This document shows, in pieces, positions 51,412-64,000 of a stretch of 64,000 bases of DNA. The position numbers were made by a program, and so were the translations under genes. This DNA comes from Homalodisca vitripennis (lineage: Eukaryota; Arthropoda; Insecta; Hemiptera; Cicadellidae): the NCBI RefSeq assembly GCF_021130785.1, contig NW_025776838.1:1-64000 (forward strand). Direction: 5' to 3'. Position 1 is the stretch's first letter. Each line of letters starts with the position of its first letter. Below the pieces are notes generated by a model that ran no database searches, was not told the DNA's origin, and worked only from the letters and a program-made list of their open reading frames with translations.

Positions 51412-53543
51412 TTCTCTGAACTTAATTCTGAAAATTTTATCAATACTGCAACTCAGGTTTAATTTTAATTTATGCTTTTAGTTAAATATTCTTCATGCTT
51501 TGTTGCAAGACTTCCACCAAATGACGTGTTACTTAAACAATGACAAATAAACAAATTATACTAAATTACCAACAAAGTGGTAAAGAACTTTTTACATTGA
51601 AAATTCACACAACATAATATACTTTTACTATTATACTGAGTTATTCAATGCTTTTAAATCACGTATTTTGTGCATGTTTATAATAGTTTATTGACTGTAG
51701 GTCAATCGTAAACCTAAAATGTTTGTAATATTTAGAGTTATTAATTTTTTTTACAATAAAAGTTTACATTTTTGGTCATTTTGGTTACTCAAACCATTTT
51801 GAGTCCCTATAAACAAATTTATTAGTATCCATAGTTTTCTAGTAGTTAATTAAAATAAATCTGATTTATTCATGTAATCTTAGATAAACATACCTACGAG
51901 AACAGTTAATAATAGAATCGGCTTAAATTACAATCCTTAAATCTGAAGTTATCTGAATAATCATGTTAAATATGAAACACATTTTTGAATTTAAATTTCT
52001 AAAAGAATATAGATTTATGTTACAAATTTTATTTTCGGGAGAAAAAATTGCTTCTATAAAATATTTTCTCTTTAATTTTATAAATGTGACGTACTTATTC
52101 TTTACAGCTGAACGGTAGAAGTGAATCAAGCTACTTTCACGGAGAAGAATATATTTGTCGAGAATGTTTTTCACTGGAAATTAATCATCTATGTTTATAT
52201 ATAAAGTTATCAGTATTTTACTACAAAGAAATATCCTAAGGTATTTCTAAGTCAAATTTTGTGTATAAGTTACCGGTCGAAGAAAAATAATTAACAGTTA
52301 ATAAATAAAATAATTTAGTATCATTGTGGTTAGTAAAATAGATTCAATTAAATACTATTAAATGATTATTAAACGCAAATTAATAATTTTATAATAGTAA
52401 TATAAGTTTGTTATGTTCATTTTCTGATTCCGGCATAAGATTATAAAATAAATCCACGCAACAGTGCAATTTGCAAATATAAACAATATAAAAAGAATTA
52501 GAAAATGTGTGTCATTCATTAAATTTATTTCTTTTTCTTTGGTCTTGGTTTAGTAAATTAAACATTAAGAAATACAAACAAGTTACATATCTTATACAAA
52601 GACTTGTATTTTTAGAAACAATTGCCACTTTTACTTTACCTTGAAAAAGTTTTATTTGGTTTCCAAACTATTTCGCTAAAGAGTTTTAAATAAACAAAAG
52701 AAAGAGCAGGACTTTATTACGAGTCACCAATTAAACTGGTCATACTTTTGTTCTCTTCCCCGAAGCTTCCATTTCGTTATACTTCAATTAACAGTGGAAG
52801 ACAAAAGAGAATTAAAAAAACAATATTGTCTTGAGACGAATTTGTTTCTGGTTGGTATTCTATACCTTTTACAGATGCATTAAATCCTATATTACTTTTT
52901 GTTATAGAATATTATATTACTATCTTGAAATAATTTTTCCTCATGTAAGTATAATTGATTAGTTTATTTATTGTAATAATAAATAACGTTTAGTTCTTTC
53001 CTATTTTATATTTAATTTTAAGTTTAAATTGAAGTAGACAAGTTAAAAATTATATAGGTGGCTAATTAAATTAAAATTATTTATTTATGCTTACAGCTAG
53101 TATTTTATATGAAGTTGTTTAAATTAAAGAAATGTTTTCTCAAAACCTGATAATAATATCAATTTCAATAATACAATTTATGGCCAAGAATTAAACTAAA
53201 TTATATATAGTTTTGAAAATTCAATAATGAAACAGTCGTGTCGTACGATAAATAGTTAGTAAATAATTGGATGATAACTAGCAAAACCTGTTGCTCATAA
53301 GGCTCTAAAAATTTAATTTGTCTGTAAGTCCAAACATTATCTTACACACAAACTGTAATTTAGACTTAAATTTGTCCATGAAGATCTATTTATATATGAG
53401 GAAAACCAAGTTAGATTATGGTGCAAGTCACTCTATTGGATTTTTGACAGATCGTATGTGAATATTTGTCTATTCCACCTTTGAATAATGACAATGGCAG
53501 CGAGACAACAGTAGTACAACACAGTATAATTACAGTGCCGGGA

Positions 53544-53623
53544 GCTCCGATGGCTGATCGGTCTAAGACGTTGGACTTTGAGTCTGAGTTAGAGATAGCG
53601 CGCGTTCGAATCTTGTCCGTGAC
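53544..53623 (+). pseudogene. tRNA-like sequence, Ser/Leu-like (A3)
   Basis: The best-preserved of the three: the B box reads GTTCGAATC, a good match to the Pol III consensus, although the stems still contain mismatches. Surrounding sequence matches the A1 and A2 sites, so it is the same ancestral insertion. Confidence 0.52.
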
Positions 53624-53697
53624 CCTTGCACTTTTTATCAGAACCATCGACCTTGTACTGTATCAAGTCTCACCTTATTCTATTTAACCGGCCAGTG

Positions 53698-54024
53698 ATC
53701 TTTGATAACAGGCAGAATATGGCTTAAAAGGGGATCAGCTTCTAATAAAAATCCTCATTGATCTCAAGACACACTATTAAATTTAACTTTAATATCCCAG
53801 CACATCCAATATCTTTTTATGGAACATTTAAATTGAGTATAGACCTTTAATATGTACACTCTGAAAAGAAAATCATCTTTATGAAAAAACTAATATCTTT
53901 GATGACAGGCATAATAGGGCTCAAAATGGGATCAGAAACCTCATTGGTCTCATGACGTACTATCAATAAAACTTTAACTTTAATATCCCAGCACATCCAA
54001 TATCGTTTTATGGAACATTTAAAC
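53698..54024. repeat. Local tandem duplication, period about 197 bases, A3 only
   Basis: The stretch from ATCTTTGATAACAGGCAGAA to TATGGAACATTTAAA (53,698-53,832) recurs with differences at 53,895-54,024. A1 and A2 have a single copy. Confidence 0.75.
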
Positions 54025-54769
54025 TTTATGAAAACTAAGTCAATGTATCTTTCAATATCTCGTATTCTGTAAACTTTAAATATTACCTGAAACTAGATTT
54101 CTATATGGATTATTCTATATAGCGTCTGCCTATCTAAGTATCCACATATCATTTAGAGATTGAAAAGTGCTAATATATACCTATAGGTTTGTATGCAATG
54201 TTAGCTAGGCCTGTTACGCTGCACGTACTATATACGTATTGTACTTGTATACTATGTAAATGCAAGATAAATATTTTAATCTACTTAATGTAACTCATGT
54301 ATCCAAATAATTTTACTTATAAGTACTATTTCGTTATTTCAAACGCTATGAAGATAACTGTAATCCTGATAAACAAAACAGACTCAATATACGCCTGTGC
54401 GTGCGTGTTTATATGAGAACCCGACCAATGGATGTGTGACTCCACACGCATCCTTAGAATGCCTGTCACGTTTCCTGTACATGCCAATTCTGTGTATTGA
54501 ACGAGCGGAATTCTTAACGAAATTCGTATTAAAACCTGTGTTTTAAAAAGTGCGTCTGAATTACCTTGCATGAGTTTATTAGATTTAATTCAAGTTAATA
54601 AATATAGTATTAGAAATGTTTATTACAGAAGAAATATATAAAAAATTATTTATTCTAGCTCAGCAAAATTCCATAATTGGCCATACACATACATAAAATT
54701 CCACCCATGTTTTTAACTATGGGGAAAGCATAAATTTTTGGACTTGAATAATTTATTTCGATATTTTTT

Positions 54770-54832
54770 TTTTTAAGGAGAAGCCGATCCCCTTGATACT
54801 TTATATATATATCTTTTGATATATCTTGTTAC
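54770..54832. other. About 62 inserted bases starting with a T run, A3 only
   Basis: A3 has a run of T followed by AAGGAGAAGCCGATCCCCTTG, absent from A1. GATAT-type bases flank both sides. It may be a scrap of a retroposed element in reverse orientation. Confidence 0.4.
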
Positions 54833-56654
54833 TTAAATTTTTTCCCATTATATTGGATTTCATAGCAGTTTGAAATAAAATTATGAATACCTTGCCATAA
54901 TAAAATGATGTTAGTGGTAGTTATGTTGCATGACAAATATATACAAATTTTAAAATGCGTTTTAAATTGTTTAAATTTAGTTTACCAATTTATTTATTCA
55001 GTGAGTTTCTCGATACATAGCTTTTTATACAAGACAATTAAAAAATATTATTTAAATAATTTATCAAAATATTAATTTTTTAAATAACTGCAACAGGATT
55101 TGAGTTTTTTTCTTTCAGCTCAACTGTATAATGAAAAGTAGTTTAATTTTGCAGTTACTTTTTCGGTATGACAATATACACTAAAAATAATGAAACATGT
55201 AGCAGATACTTCCCAAAAGGTACAACAGTCCCATCACAGAGTAAATGTTGGCTATATGAGATTAAGAAGTATTGTAGGTTAAAGTAGCATTATGAAATAT
55301 ATAACTGATTACTGAATATCAAATATTGCAATACCTTACATCCAAAATGTTTGCATTTTTTTATTGTCTCAATATGTAATAGATAAGGTTTTAAATAATA
55401 ATAAATTTTACTAATCCTTGTGTTTAAAAATTGTTATTAAAAATATCTTATTTTCCGCTGAAAAAAATTCCAAACTCTTTAGCTCGTATATTATTTTTAA
55501 CTTTAGATCACTTATTAAGTACCTTCGTAATTACTCGAAAGTCTTTCAAATATTTCATGCTATTTAATAAAAAAGGTCCATCGATTTCAGTAAAAATTAT
55601 AAAATTGTATACTATAGCTAGAAAACACTAAGCCTAACGAAGCCTAAAATCGAAGTCACTAGCTTTTTATTTTACTTGCAATGTTATATATTATGACATT
55701 TACCGTAATCCATTAAAACAACAAAGAAACAAACTCAAACGTATAAAAGCTTCATTTAGCACAGCATGACATTTTAAAATTGTAACTGACTATGACCAAA
55801 GAATAAAAACAAATGTCTACTATCACGTGTTAAATTTTTTATAGGTTGATATGATTATTATTCATGACATTGAAATGTGATTGTAAAACATTTAATATCT
55901 CTTGAGTTAGCAGAAAAAATAGTTTTAATGTTTAAAAATGTGTAGTCAAGAGATATTTATAAAATAGATCGATTAATGATGTAAACCAAGGACACTAAGA
56001 ACGCTAATGTACAGTTTCAGTACAATCGGTTCAGTAGTTTTTAACGTAGTTGAGTAACACATTCACACAAACAAAAAGAGACACCATTAAGTTGTTATAC
56101 TCTAGTATAGAATAATACAACTACATTCTTCACAAAACTTTTGTATTGTGTAAAATGTAATTCGAAAACTTCACATAACTCACAGGGGTCGTTTCATTGG
56201 AGAATTAATCCAAGTAAATAATACACAGATATTGTTCGGGGGAGGAGTTATTGCGCAGCACGGTACCATTGTGTATTTTTACAGAAGGGTTATAATGTAC
56301 CGCTAACAATGACAGAACGTCTCTGCGTCTGATTAAATTTTGATGAGTTTTTCAGTCTACTGTTTCAGTTTTTCATGGATGTTTGTGTTCATTTCCGGTT
56401 AAACATGTATGAATATATGAAGAGCTGGAGATATATCATTATTTCTTGTTTCTGAATAGACAAAATAGGTACTAAATGGCTATATTGATTATTGATGATT
56501 AATAAATTAAATTAATTGAGCCCTTTTTCTATAATCTCAATTAAAACCATTTTCTTTCTTTATTTATATTTTGGGACGTAGATTTCCCTTACCTAAAAGT
56601 AAGGTAATTTTATTTTTTGTTGCCTGTTACCCTATCACTCTATGGCCTCTTCCC

Positions 56655-56655
<1 letters not shown>

Positions 56656-56716
<61 letters not shown>
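56656..56716. repeat. Long (TA)n microsatellite in A3
   Basis: About 30 TA units, at the site that has about nine in A1 and none in A2. Confidence 0.95.
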
Positions 56717-56719
<3 letters not shown>

Positions 56720-58017
56720 CTGTCTATCTACGAGCACGGTATCTAAATAACGATTAGACCTAAACACTTATTTCATTGAGAATTTTAAAAATTTTCTTAT
56801 AAATAACCAGGATGACAACAACAAATTCCTACAAAGCACACTTTTGTAACACACTAAGTATAAAGTTGATAACTTAAAATGCAACATAGTAACCCATATT
56901 ACGATGAAATGAGGTATGAACTTTACATTTTGCACTCAACCACAATGAAATCTGTTATGCGATACTTGTTGCGAATAGAATAGGATTTAATAGTATACCT
57001 TTAGTATAATAGTAAACGTTTTAATAGTATAGGTACTCTGTGTACGTCAATGGACCAAATTGTTTTGTATACAGTACTCACACACAAGTGAACTGAAAAA
57101 AGGAAGTTTATTTCTACATGTTATCTCTGCGTTCCTCAATAGATGACTTTCACAATATTGAAATCCTGGTAGTTAAATAATATTTTGCAGTATAAATAAT
57201 TTATATTAATATAACTTTAGTTACTTTTTTAGAAGTCATAAATAAAACTAATATATAACTTGGTCCAAGGGTATTATAAGGTAAGCAAGGTCATTCTTGC
57301 CTGTAACATGTATTTATTTGGAAGGATCAAAGAAGCATTTTGCAAAGTGGAACATACTTACATAATTCATGGTCAGTGAAACATATAATGGACTCTATAT
57401 AAGAAAAAAGCACAACCAAAATTTTTATTTCAGGTTGGAAAAACAGAAAAATTTCTGGGTTTGTACATTTTAAGCACAGGATATTTAAAATACCACTATA
57501 ACTGCAAAATGACGGATGTAAGGACGGGATCACTTTGTGAGGAAGTTTTGCAGGAGATTTGAAGGATACAACGCCATCAAACCTGCCCTAATGGTATCAT
57601 CCATCACTTGAACTGCTCTGGAATACTTAAACTGAAATTGTCTTCTGATATTTTCCTAGAGTCATATGTCATATATGTAAGGACACGACTTTAGTTTACT
57701 TCTCATATTCTTTATTTAATACAACTGACTCCATTCATCATAAATACAGAAATAAAAATCAAGACGGTTATATGCAATACATTCAACAATGTATTGAACT
57801 GTAATAAATATACTATAATTTTTTAGCAAAACTCAACACATATACGTGAAAGCTAGGGTTTTATTCAAAAATACTTGCCAACTAACGGCTTACTTTATAA
57901 CATATTTTAAATAATCAGGCTAGTTGAAAAAACTATAAGTTTTTATAGTATATACAACTAAGTAATATAATACTATCATTTATTACACATTAATTACTAA
58001 CAAACTTCTGTAACAAA

Positions 58018-58111
58018 CTAATTCTTTACACACAATGGTCTTAGTGTAGAGGTTTGCGTTTCCTGTCCAGTAGCTTGCTGGATATTGTACATTGATTGCA
58101 ATAGACAGTAT
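58018..58111 (-). CDS. Candidate terminal exon (A3 copy)
   Basis: Nearly identical to 8,534-8,627, with D to E in the QDTQTS stretch. AATAAA is kept beyond the stop. The candidate exon C of this copy (58,646 onward) is also kept, but exon A of the copy (63,616-63,758) is frameshifted. Confidence 0.3.
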
Positions 58112-59871
58112 CTAAGCTAGATAAGAATGATAAAATCCCATTTCGTGTTTCTTCTTAAAAAAAATTACTACACACATTTTTCAATTGTATTTATGATTAT
58201 AAGAATAAAATAATATATTTTCTTTTTAAATATAAATACTAGATTTTAAAACTTAAATACGCATTTAAAAATAACATATAAAATCATTTTAATGCTCAAA
58301 ATTTTTTTATGAGTGTCAAAATATGAATTTCATGTTTATATTTTTAGAATACAGATTACTCAGATCTTTTTTAGTATGAGTTATTTACCTTAATGTCAAA
58401 TAGTTGGCTTTTAAATTTATACGGCATTTTTATTTCATTCAATTATGATGACAGGCAGAACATAAAAATGTACAAATAATATTTACCACTAATAATTATT
58501 TCAATGTATATTATATTGTTATACGAATAACAATATAGCCATTTGTTTTAATTTACAAACTATACAATTCGTGTGAAGCAAAAATATTACCCTTCTAAAG
58601 AGTAATAAGGCAATACCGGGAGTGGTATAGTGAAATTTTACTTACATTTGGCAAACTAGTAGCGATTTCCAGTGGTATCTTTGCTAATATATACTGAGTC
58701 TGGCTTTTAGCAATAGATGCCTTATGGAAAATTTACTGTAGCTACAGTGTTTCAATGGCCTTATAATTGTTAAGTAGTTTGCAATAATTATTTTAAAACA
58801 TTATTCCTACGGGACAATACTGTTAAAATATATACCTGTGATTTGGGTTATTTGAAGTCAAGAAATTGTAAAGTTGGCATTCTGATATCAAGTATAAAGT
58901 GCTCATATACGGTGGGGTAATATGTATAAGCTATCTCTCCCGATGCCGAGTGTAATTTAGAAAACACAGTTAAAATTTACAGGACATAAATTTAGGTAAC
59001 TTTTTTCGCTCATATAAACAAAGTCAGTTGGGTCTAATTAAATAAAAAATTATTTTATTATTCATTTAAAACTTTTTTTTATTTACTGGTATAAACGGAT
59101 TGTACAGGTTAAGCGATGGGGTAACAAAGAGACAAGTCGATTTTACTGTTACTCTCTATTTCTCGTATTTGTGCATTTGGTGAAAGGTTTATTGAGGGTC
59201 CCAAACTGTTACATAAACACTAAAAATAACTATTACATCTGAAAAGGAGATTAATTTTAGAGAATACAAATATATTTGGAAAGGATAAGAGAGCATCTGT
59301 ATTTTATAAAAGATGTATTCAGGATCTCCATCCAATGCAAGGTAACATCACAAGGATGGGATCAGTGGTTAAAGCTGTCTGATAAATTGCAAACACCATT
59401 TAACAACAGAGGTAGTTAAATAATTACTTATTTAGAAATAAGATCCCTAATTTACCTCAAAAGCACCATTTTACTAATTTATAACGTTTACACATACACA
59501 CCTCCTCTTTACGCTAACAATAATTATGTAATAAAAGACATGCCGATTTTATCTAAATTATTTTAATCCGATGGATGTTTTTAGAAAACTAATAATATTT
59601 TAAATATTACATGAGTAATGTGCCATGTGTCATGGAAAATAATTTTTGTATTGATGATATATGGAGTTAATTTTATGATTTGTATAACATCCACTCGGAT
59701 TTACAAAGGATTATTAATAATTGTACGAGTTAAAAAGTTATTCTCTGAAATATTTAATTTATTATATTAAGTCAAGTTTTCTAAATTTCCTATGCATTGT
59801 TCACAGTAGACTACCGTACAATAGAAATTTTGTACTTATTATAGGTATTAATGTTTAAGAGAGGCCGTTCA

Positions 59872-59903
59872 TAATAATAATAATAATAATATAATAATAA
59901 TAA
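59872..59903 (-). repeat. (TTA)n tail of the retrotransposon
   Basis: About ten ATA/TAA units on the plus strand, equal to (TTA)n on the element's strand, directly after its AATAAAGG end. A microsatellite tail instead of poly(A) is usual for CR1-like and some related LINEs. Confidence 0.85.
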
Positions 59904-60080
59904 CCTTTATTGCGTCAAACAATTATTACATTGCATGCATGCGTCAAGTACATTCATAATAATATACAGTTCCATTGCAGTTATTTCTATTTAATTGTAT
60001 AACAGAATGGGGGTTTATTTTTATTCGTGTTTTTCAATAGTTTTCAATAATTTTAATCCCAGCAACTCAACATGAACTCT

Positions 60081-60504
60081 TCAACGGAGTAAAAACGCCT
60101 TTGACACCAGGAGGTGTTTTAATCGAGATTTGAATAGTTTAGAATCAATGAGATGTTTTATTCCCTCAGGCAGCTTGTTTATCAGTTTCACACCAACTTG
60201 GGACGGCAAGTGTTCAAATGCACTCGTTCTATGTTGAACAATCCGAAAGTTGTCCCTGCCTCTTGTCTCGTATTGGTGGACGTCACTGCCTTGGATCAAC
60301 TCGCATTTAAGTCGACAGTATAAGAACGACGTCGAGAATATAGAGACAGGGTAAAGTTAACAATCCAAGCTCTCTGAAGGCATCTTTGCACGACTCTCTG
60401 AAATTCAATTTGTAAATAATTCTGATAGCTTTCTTTTGAGCTCTAAATACTCTTTCGAATTTGTATTTAGAACAGCTGCCCCACAATCTTAAGCCGTAAG
60501 ACAA
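60081..60504 (-). pseudogene. RT remnant: C-terminal region
   Basis: Two frames carry the end of the [23 protein letters not shown] and [12 protein letters not shown] (60,307-60,504), then YETRGRDNFRIVQHRTS and GVKLINKLPEGIKHL (60,081-60,299). Such segments follow the thumb in CR1/Jockey-type elements. A frameshift separates the two. Confidence 0.8.
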
Positions 60505-60669
60505 AAATATGGATGTATCAGGCCAAAGTAGGCAGTTTTTAATACATCAATAGACAGAATTTTGCAAGGTTACGCAAAACATAAATTGCCAGAAGCAACC
60601 TTGGAGCCAAGATGCTGTCAATGTGAAAGTCCCATGTCAGTCCCTCGATCAAGGTACATTCCAAGGAAC

Positions 60670-61038
60670 TTAACGGATTCGGCCTCTTCCAAGAGAACAT
60701 CGTCCATCATTACTGCGGGGACGATACTCCTTGTTCTTGTCGATGCCGAAGGCAAAAAATTTATTGAGTTTGATTTTGAGCTGTTTGTTTTCAGATTGAG
60801 TCTTGAGCGAAAATGTTCGATGCATGAATTTAAATCGATAAATGATTTCCACTTCAAGATCAGTTTTATATTTCGATTTAATACAGAGAGTCGTGTCATC
60901 AGCATATTGAATCACCTTTCCATTCTGGATTGATGTATTCAACTTGTTGACATAAATAAGGAAGAGAACTGGCCCTAATATTGATCCCTGAGGGACACCA
61001 TAGGGCATTTTGATCCTATTTAGACAGAGCATTCGCAA
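60670..61038 (-). pseudogene. RT remnant: palm with the YADD active site
   Basis: The frame contains [17 protein letters not shown] (RT block 4, about 60,950-61,000) and QYADDTTLC, the catalytic YADD motif, at about 60,895-60,906. The next block ([12 protein letters not shown]) is in a different frame (60,618-60,905), so the palm is frameshifted after the active site. Confidence 0.88.
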
Positions 61039-61219
61039 TCCGTACGCATTGTTCTCTATCTTTAAGATACGACGAGAGCCAATCCGTACGGCAAACCCCT
61101 AATACCACTAGTCCATAAACTGGTGCAGCAGTGTCGCATGATGCACACAGTCAAAGGCTTTGGAGAGGTCGAGAAATATGCTCATAACACGTTCTCTTTT
61201 CTCCAGGCCATCGACAACA

Positions 61220-61611
61220 TTATGAAATAAGTTCAGTTACGGCATCGATGGTTGATTTGTCTTTCCTAAACCCGAACTGTTCGGGACAGAGAATTTCGAA
61301 GCGGGTCATGGAATTTTTCAAGCTGATTGAGGAAAGCTTTCTCAAAAACTTTGCTAAGAACTGGGAGGATAGAAATTGGACGATAGTTGCTAGAGGAGCA
61401 AGGATCATCTTTTTTGTAAACTGGAATCACAGTGGATATCTTCAGTACGGACGGAAAGACACCCCTGTGCAAACGAGAGATTGATTAATTTTGTGAGTGG
61501 TGTCAAAATATGCTTAAAGCACTTTTTGATTAACCACACAGGACATTCCATTAATGTCACAAGATCTCTTAGGTTTGAGATCCTGCATGATACGGGCCAC
61601 CTCCACCTCAC
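61220..61611 (-). pseudogene. RT remnant: linker and finger motifs
   Basis: Three overlapping frames hold successive RT pieces: TPLTKLINLSFAQG (61,405-61,611 frame), then VIPVYKKDD and NYRPISILPVLSKVFEK (61,266-61,472 frame), then EQFGFRKDKSTIDAV (61,220-61,408 frame). In a working element these would be one ORF, so at least two frameshifts lie here. They correspond to RT blocks 0 to 3 of non-LTR elements. Confidence 0.85.
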
Positions 61612-63615
61612 TCACAGGGGACGAAGGAACATGGACGAGGCCGATCTAGTCAATAACCCTCCGCAGGGTATATTCTGATTCAAAGAACTGTCTGTTCCAG
61701 CAACAGTTGAAAAGAAATCATTAAACGCAATTGCCACTTTTAATGGATCATCAAATAATTTTATTATTAAATTTTAAGTTTCGGAATTGAAATTTTGAAG
61801 TGTTTTGGTTGTTTTGTGTTTAGGTTAATTATATTCCAGGCGCTTTTTGAAAGATTATCGGATTGTTTTAGTTGGTTTTCAACGTCTCGTGCCTTGGCGT
61901 TTCTTATGGCTTTGCGGTAATCCTTTTTTGAAATTTCGAAAAAAAGCGTTTGAAATCCTCATTTTCAGATTTAACATATATTGAATGATAAAATTTTAGT
62001 CTTTCTCTTGAATCGAGTATACCCTGAAGTAATCCAGGTATTACTCTTTTTTCTTATTACGTTCTTTAAAATTTTTAAAACGGGACAAGTCAAATAATAT
62101 CTTTTAGTGGCCAGGGATGAGTATACATTCAGTTCCGTTCCCTTTTGTTTACGTTCTATCAAGTAATTCGTATACACCATATAGTCTATAGAAAATTGTG
62201 GTTAAAAACGAATTTAATACTATGAAAAAAAAAAATAGGAAGTATAAATATTTTTCGCTGTAAAGCTTTCCCCACCTTGATTTATATACAATTAATATTA
62301 TTTTTTTCCAATAAATATTATTACAACAAATAGTTTTACTTTTGTAATTCTTTTTTTTTAAGAATTTTGTGTAAATGTCGTGCATGAAACCAATGATAAT
62401 GCTGGATGTACCTTATAGAAACTTCAATCTTTGGTCATACGATACACTCGTTTAATTCTCCACAAAGTATGCTTTGTAGTATAGCTAAGCAAAGTTCCAT
62501 TGAAATACTTACATCATCAATGAATTTGTAAAGGAATTGTTTTTAGTCAAGGCCAAGACTATTAGCTACTAGAAACGATCTTCAACTAAACGTGCTTAAT
62601 ACGTTTATAGCCATAATATTTTTATAGTAGCCTCCATAAATTATCTGGTGTAAATTATATAGTAAATGGTACTTAAATTAAAGATCCCTTTTTTATTTTT
62701 ATTTATTATTTTAATTATATGGATTTTTAAGATGTAAGTTATTATGGACTTTGTTAAGTATAGTTTATTAACTTTTAATAATTGTTATAAACGACTGATG
62801 TATTTAAAATCGGAATATGGTAATTAAACTAATAAATGATATAACATTTCAACATTATTGTTACTATTCAATTTATAACTTAAATGAACGTGCCTGTAGG
62901 AATTAATATTGTTGAAACGTATTTACGATGCAAAAGAACGAATTAAAAAACATAAATTAAAATGCTTACAGACTACCAAATTTTAGATGTTAAATTTACA
63001 GAGCAGTTAATATTACAGTTTATAACTTTGTTGCTTCAGTTTTTATGTTCTTTTCCATCTAATGTTCGTAATTAAACATAGACATTTACACCTAATAACT
63101 TATTAAAAATTTAATTAGTTAAATTATAGCAGTTCAGTGAATACTTAATGAAATGTTTAATTATGTATTTTTTATGCATAAAATCACACACTTATTTACA
63201 TACTACAGTTCGTCGTCATAATAAGAGAAGGATAAAATGTTAGAGTAAAAAAATATCTGTTTGTTCCCAGAATAGCTAATCCTTAGGTTAATGTGTGAAA
63301 TAATAGTCTTACTTTGCAGTTGAATTTGGGAGCTTCAGTCTTTAAGTAACTATTTTCTGAATTCAGTTAAATGGAAAGAAATTAAAGGTTTCTTCAAGTG
63401 TAGGTCTAATTCTTATGTAATCTTAAAACCCAAAAAAGTATGCAATAAAAAGCATACAGCAGTATTCTTTCAAGACCTTTTTTTATTTTGAAACTACCCG
63501 AAAAGTTATTATTATAAAAAAATATTTAAATTACGCAGACATGAAATAAGTAACATTTCTGATATTTAAATGCATATAATGGTAAGGGGATTTTATTCAT
63601 TATAGCAAGAAACAC

Positions 63616-63758
63616 ATGGAAAACTGAAGAAGGAAGTAGTTTTTGTTGTAGATGGAGAGTATCAACCAAGTCCCTCTTTTAATGGCCTTATTCATCATAA
63701 GTTGAAGCAGCCTGTGATTGTTGTAGTAAAGCCGTTGGGAGCAATATCACAAGAAAGT
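63616..63758 (-). pseudogene. Broken copy of the 11,837-11,976 candidate exon (A3)
   Basis: The acceptor is kept. Inserted bases after QQSQAA shift the frame to an early TAA, and the donor CAG|GTG has become CAT|GTG. Confidence 0.4.
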
Positions 63759-64000
63759 CTGTTGTGTCTAAGAATCATTATTATAGTAAGAAAATTAAAC
63801 ACTAAAAACGCAGGATCCAATTAATATCTAACACAAGTAATGTGATGTTTTCATACAGTCAAATGAAAATTTGCCTGTAAATAAAACTTTGAAAATTTGC
63901 TTATAATTAAATATGAACATTCTTGGATTAAAACTTAGGAATAACTATCTAGTTCTAATTTCTATTAAAGAAAATATTAACCCAATCAATATCTCAAATA

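Larger units (their letters stand above)
59871..62098 (-). mobile_element. 5'-truncated, degenerate non-LTR retrotransposon (Jockey/CR1-like)
   Basis: A1 is continuous across this site, so about 2.2 kb has been inserted in A3. On the minus strand, from right to left, it holds remnants of the linker upstream of reverse transcriptase, RT finger and palm motifs, the thumb and a C-terminal region, then AATAAAGG and a (TTA)n tail. The endonuclease is missing. Several frameshifts and stops separate the pieces, so it is dead. The motif set fits the Jockey/CR1 group; the exact clade needs a tree. AATAAT flanks may be a target-site duplication. Confidence 0.88.
49049..64000. repeat. Segment A, copy 3 (A3), running off the window
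   Basis: A3 begins like A2, including the SINE. It is diverged from both A1 and A2 around 51,900-53,400. From about 55,400 to the end it is very close to A1. It carries a private retrotransposon fragment at 59,871-62,098, a 197-base-period tandem duplication at 53,698-54,024 and a long (TA)n tract at 56,656-56,716. It lacks about 200 bases that A1 has after 5,110. Confidence 0.92.

Noticed and set aside
60562..61678. Plus-strand ORFs of up to 123 codons.
   Set aside because: They lie opposite the retrotransposon's reverse transcriptase and are shadows of it.
1..64000. CRISPR array, rRNA operon, phage or bacterial island.
   Set aside because: No regularly spaced repeats, rRNA motifs, ribosome binding sites or dense ORFs are visible.

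Overview
The window looks like AT-rich nuclear DNA of an arthropod, most likely an insect. It has no dense ORFs, rRNA or operon-like layout. It does carry a 5S-rRNA-derived SINE, tRNA-like SINE heads, a degenerate non-LTR retrotransposon with a TTA-type tail and many (TA)n tracts, and its coding signal is limited to short exon-like islands with splice sites. I do not recognise the species or any intact named gene.

The dominant structure is a large tandem segmental duplication that covers the whole window. I call its parts A and B. Copy 1 is A1 (1 to about 12,200), a segment U found only here (about 12,200-22,030) and B1 (22,031-28,350). Copy 2 is A2 (28,351-41,790) followed, after about 210 bases of junction DNA, by B2 (42,004-49,048). 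Copy 3 starts at 49,049 (A3) and runs off the window. The unit is about 28 kb with U and about 20.7 kb without it. B1 and B2 are nearly identical. The A copies form a mosaic: A1 resembles A2 most in some stretches, A1 resembles A3 in others, and A2 and A3 share several insertions that A1 lacks.

The copies differ by mobile elements. A 5S-type SINE is in A2 and A3 but not A1. A TIR element is only in A2. A 5'-truncated, frameshifted Jockey/CR1-like retrotransposon is only in A3. About 665 bases of extra DNA are only in B2. A tRNA-like sequence sits at the same place in all three A copies.

The coding signal is weak. Small open segments with plausible splice sites lie on the minus strand of the A and B segments. 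Some are followed closely by AATAAA. Comparing copies suggests that a short multi-exon gene of unknown family may be open in A1 and broken in A2 and A3. U holds one convincing internal exon on the plus strand (17,279-17,455), also of unrecognised family. Three short blocks are much better conserved among the A copies than their surroundings and are the best candidates for promoters or exons. I see no CRISPR array, bacterial operon or clearly new defence-like system. The main novelty is the duplication, its mosaic history and the possible small-exon gene family in it.
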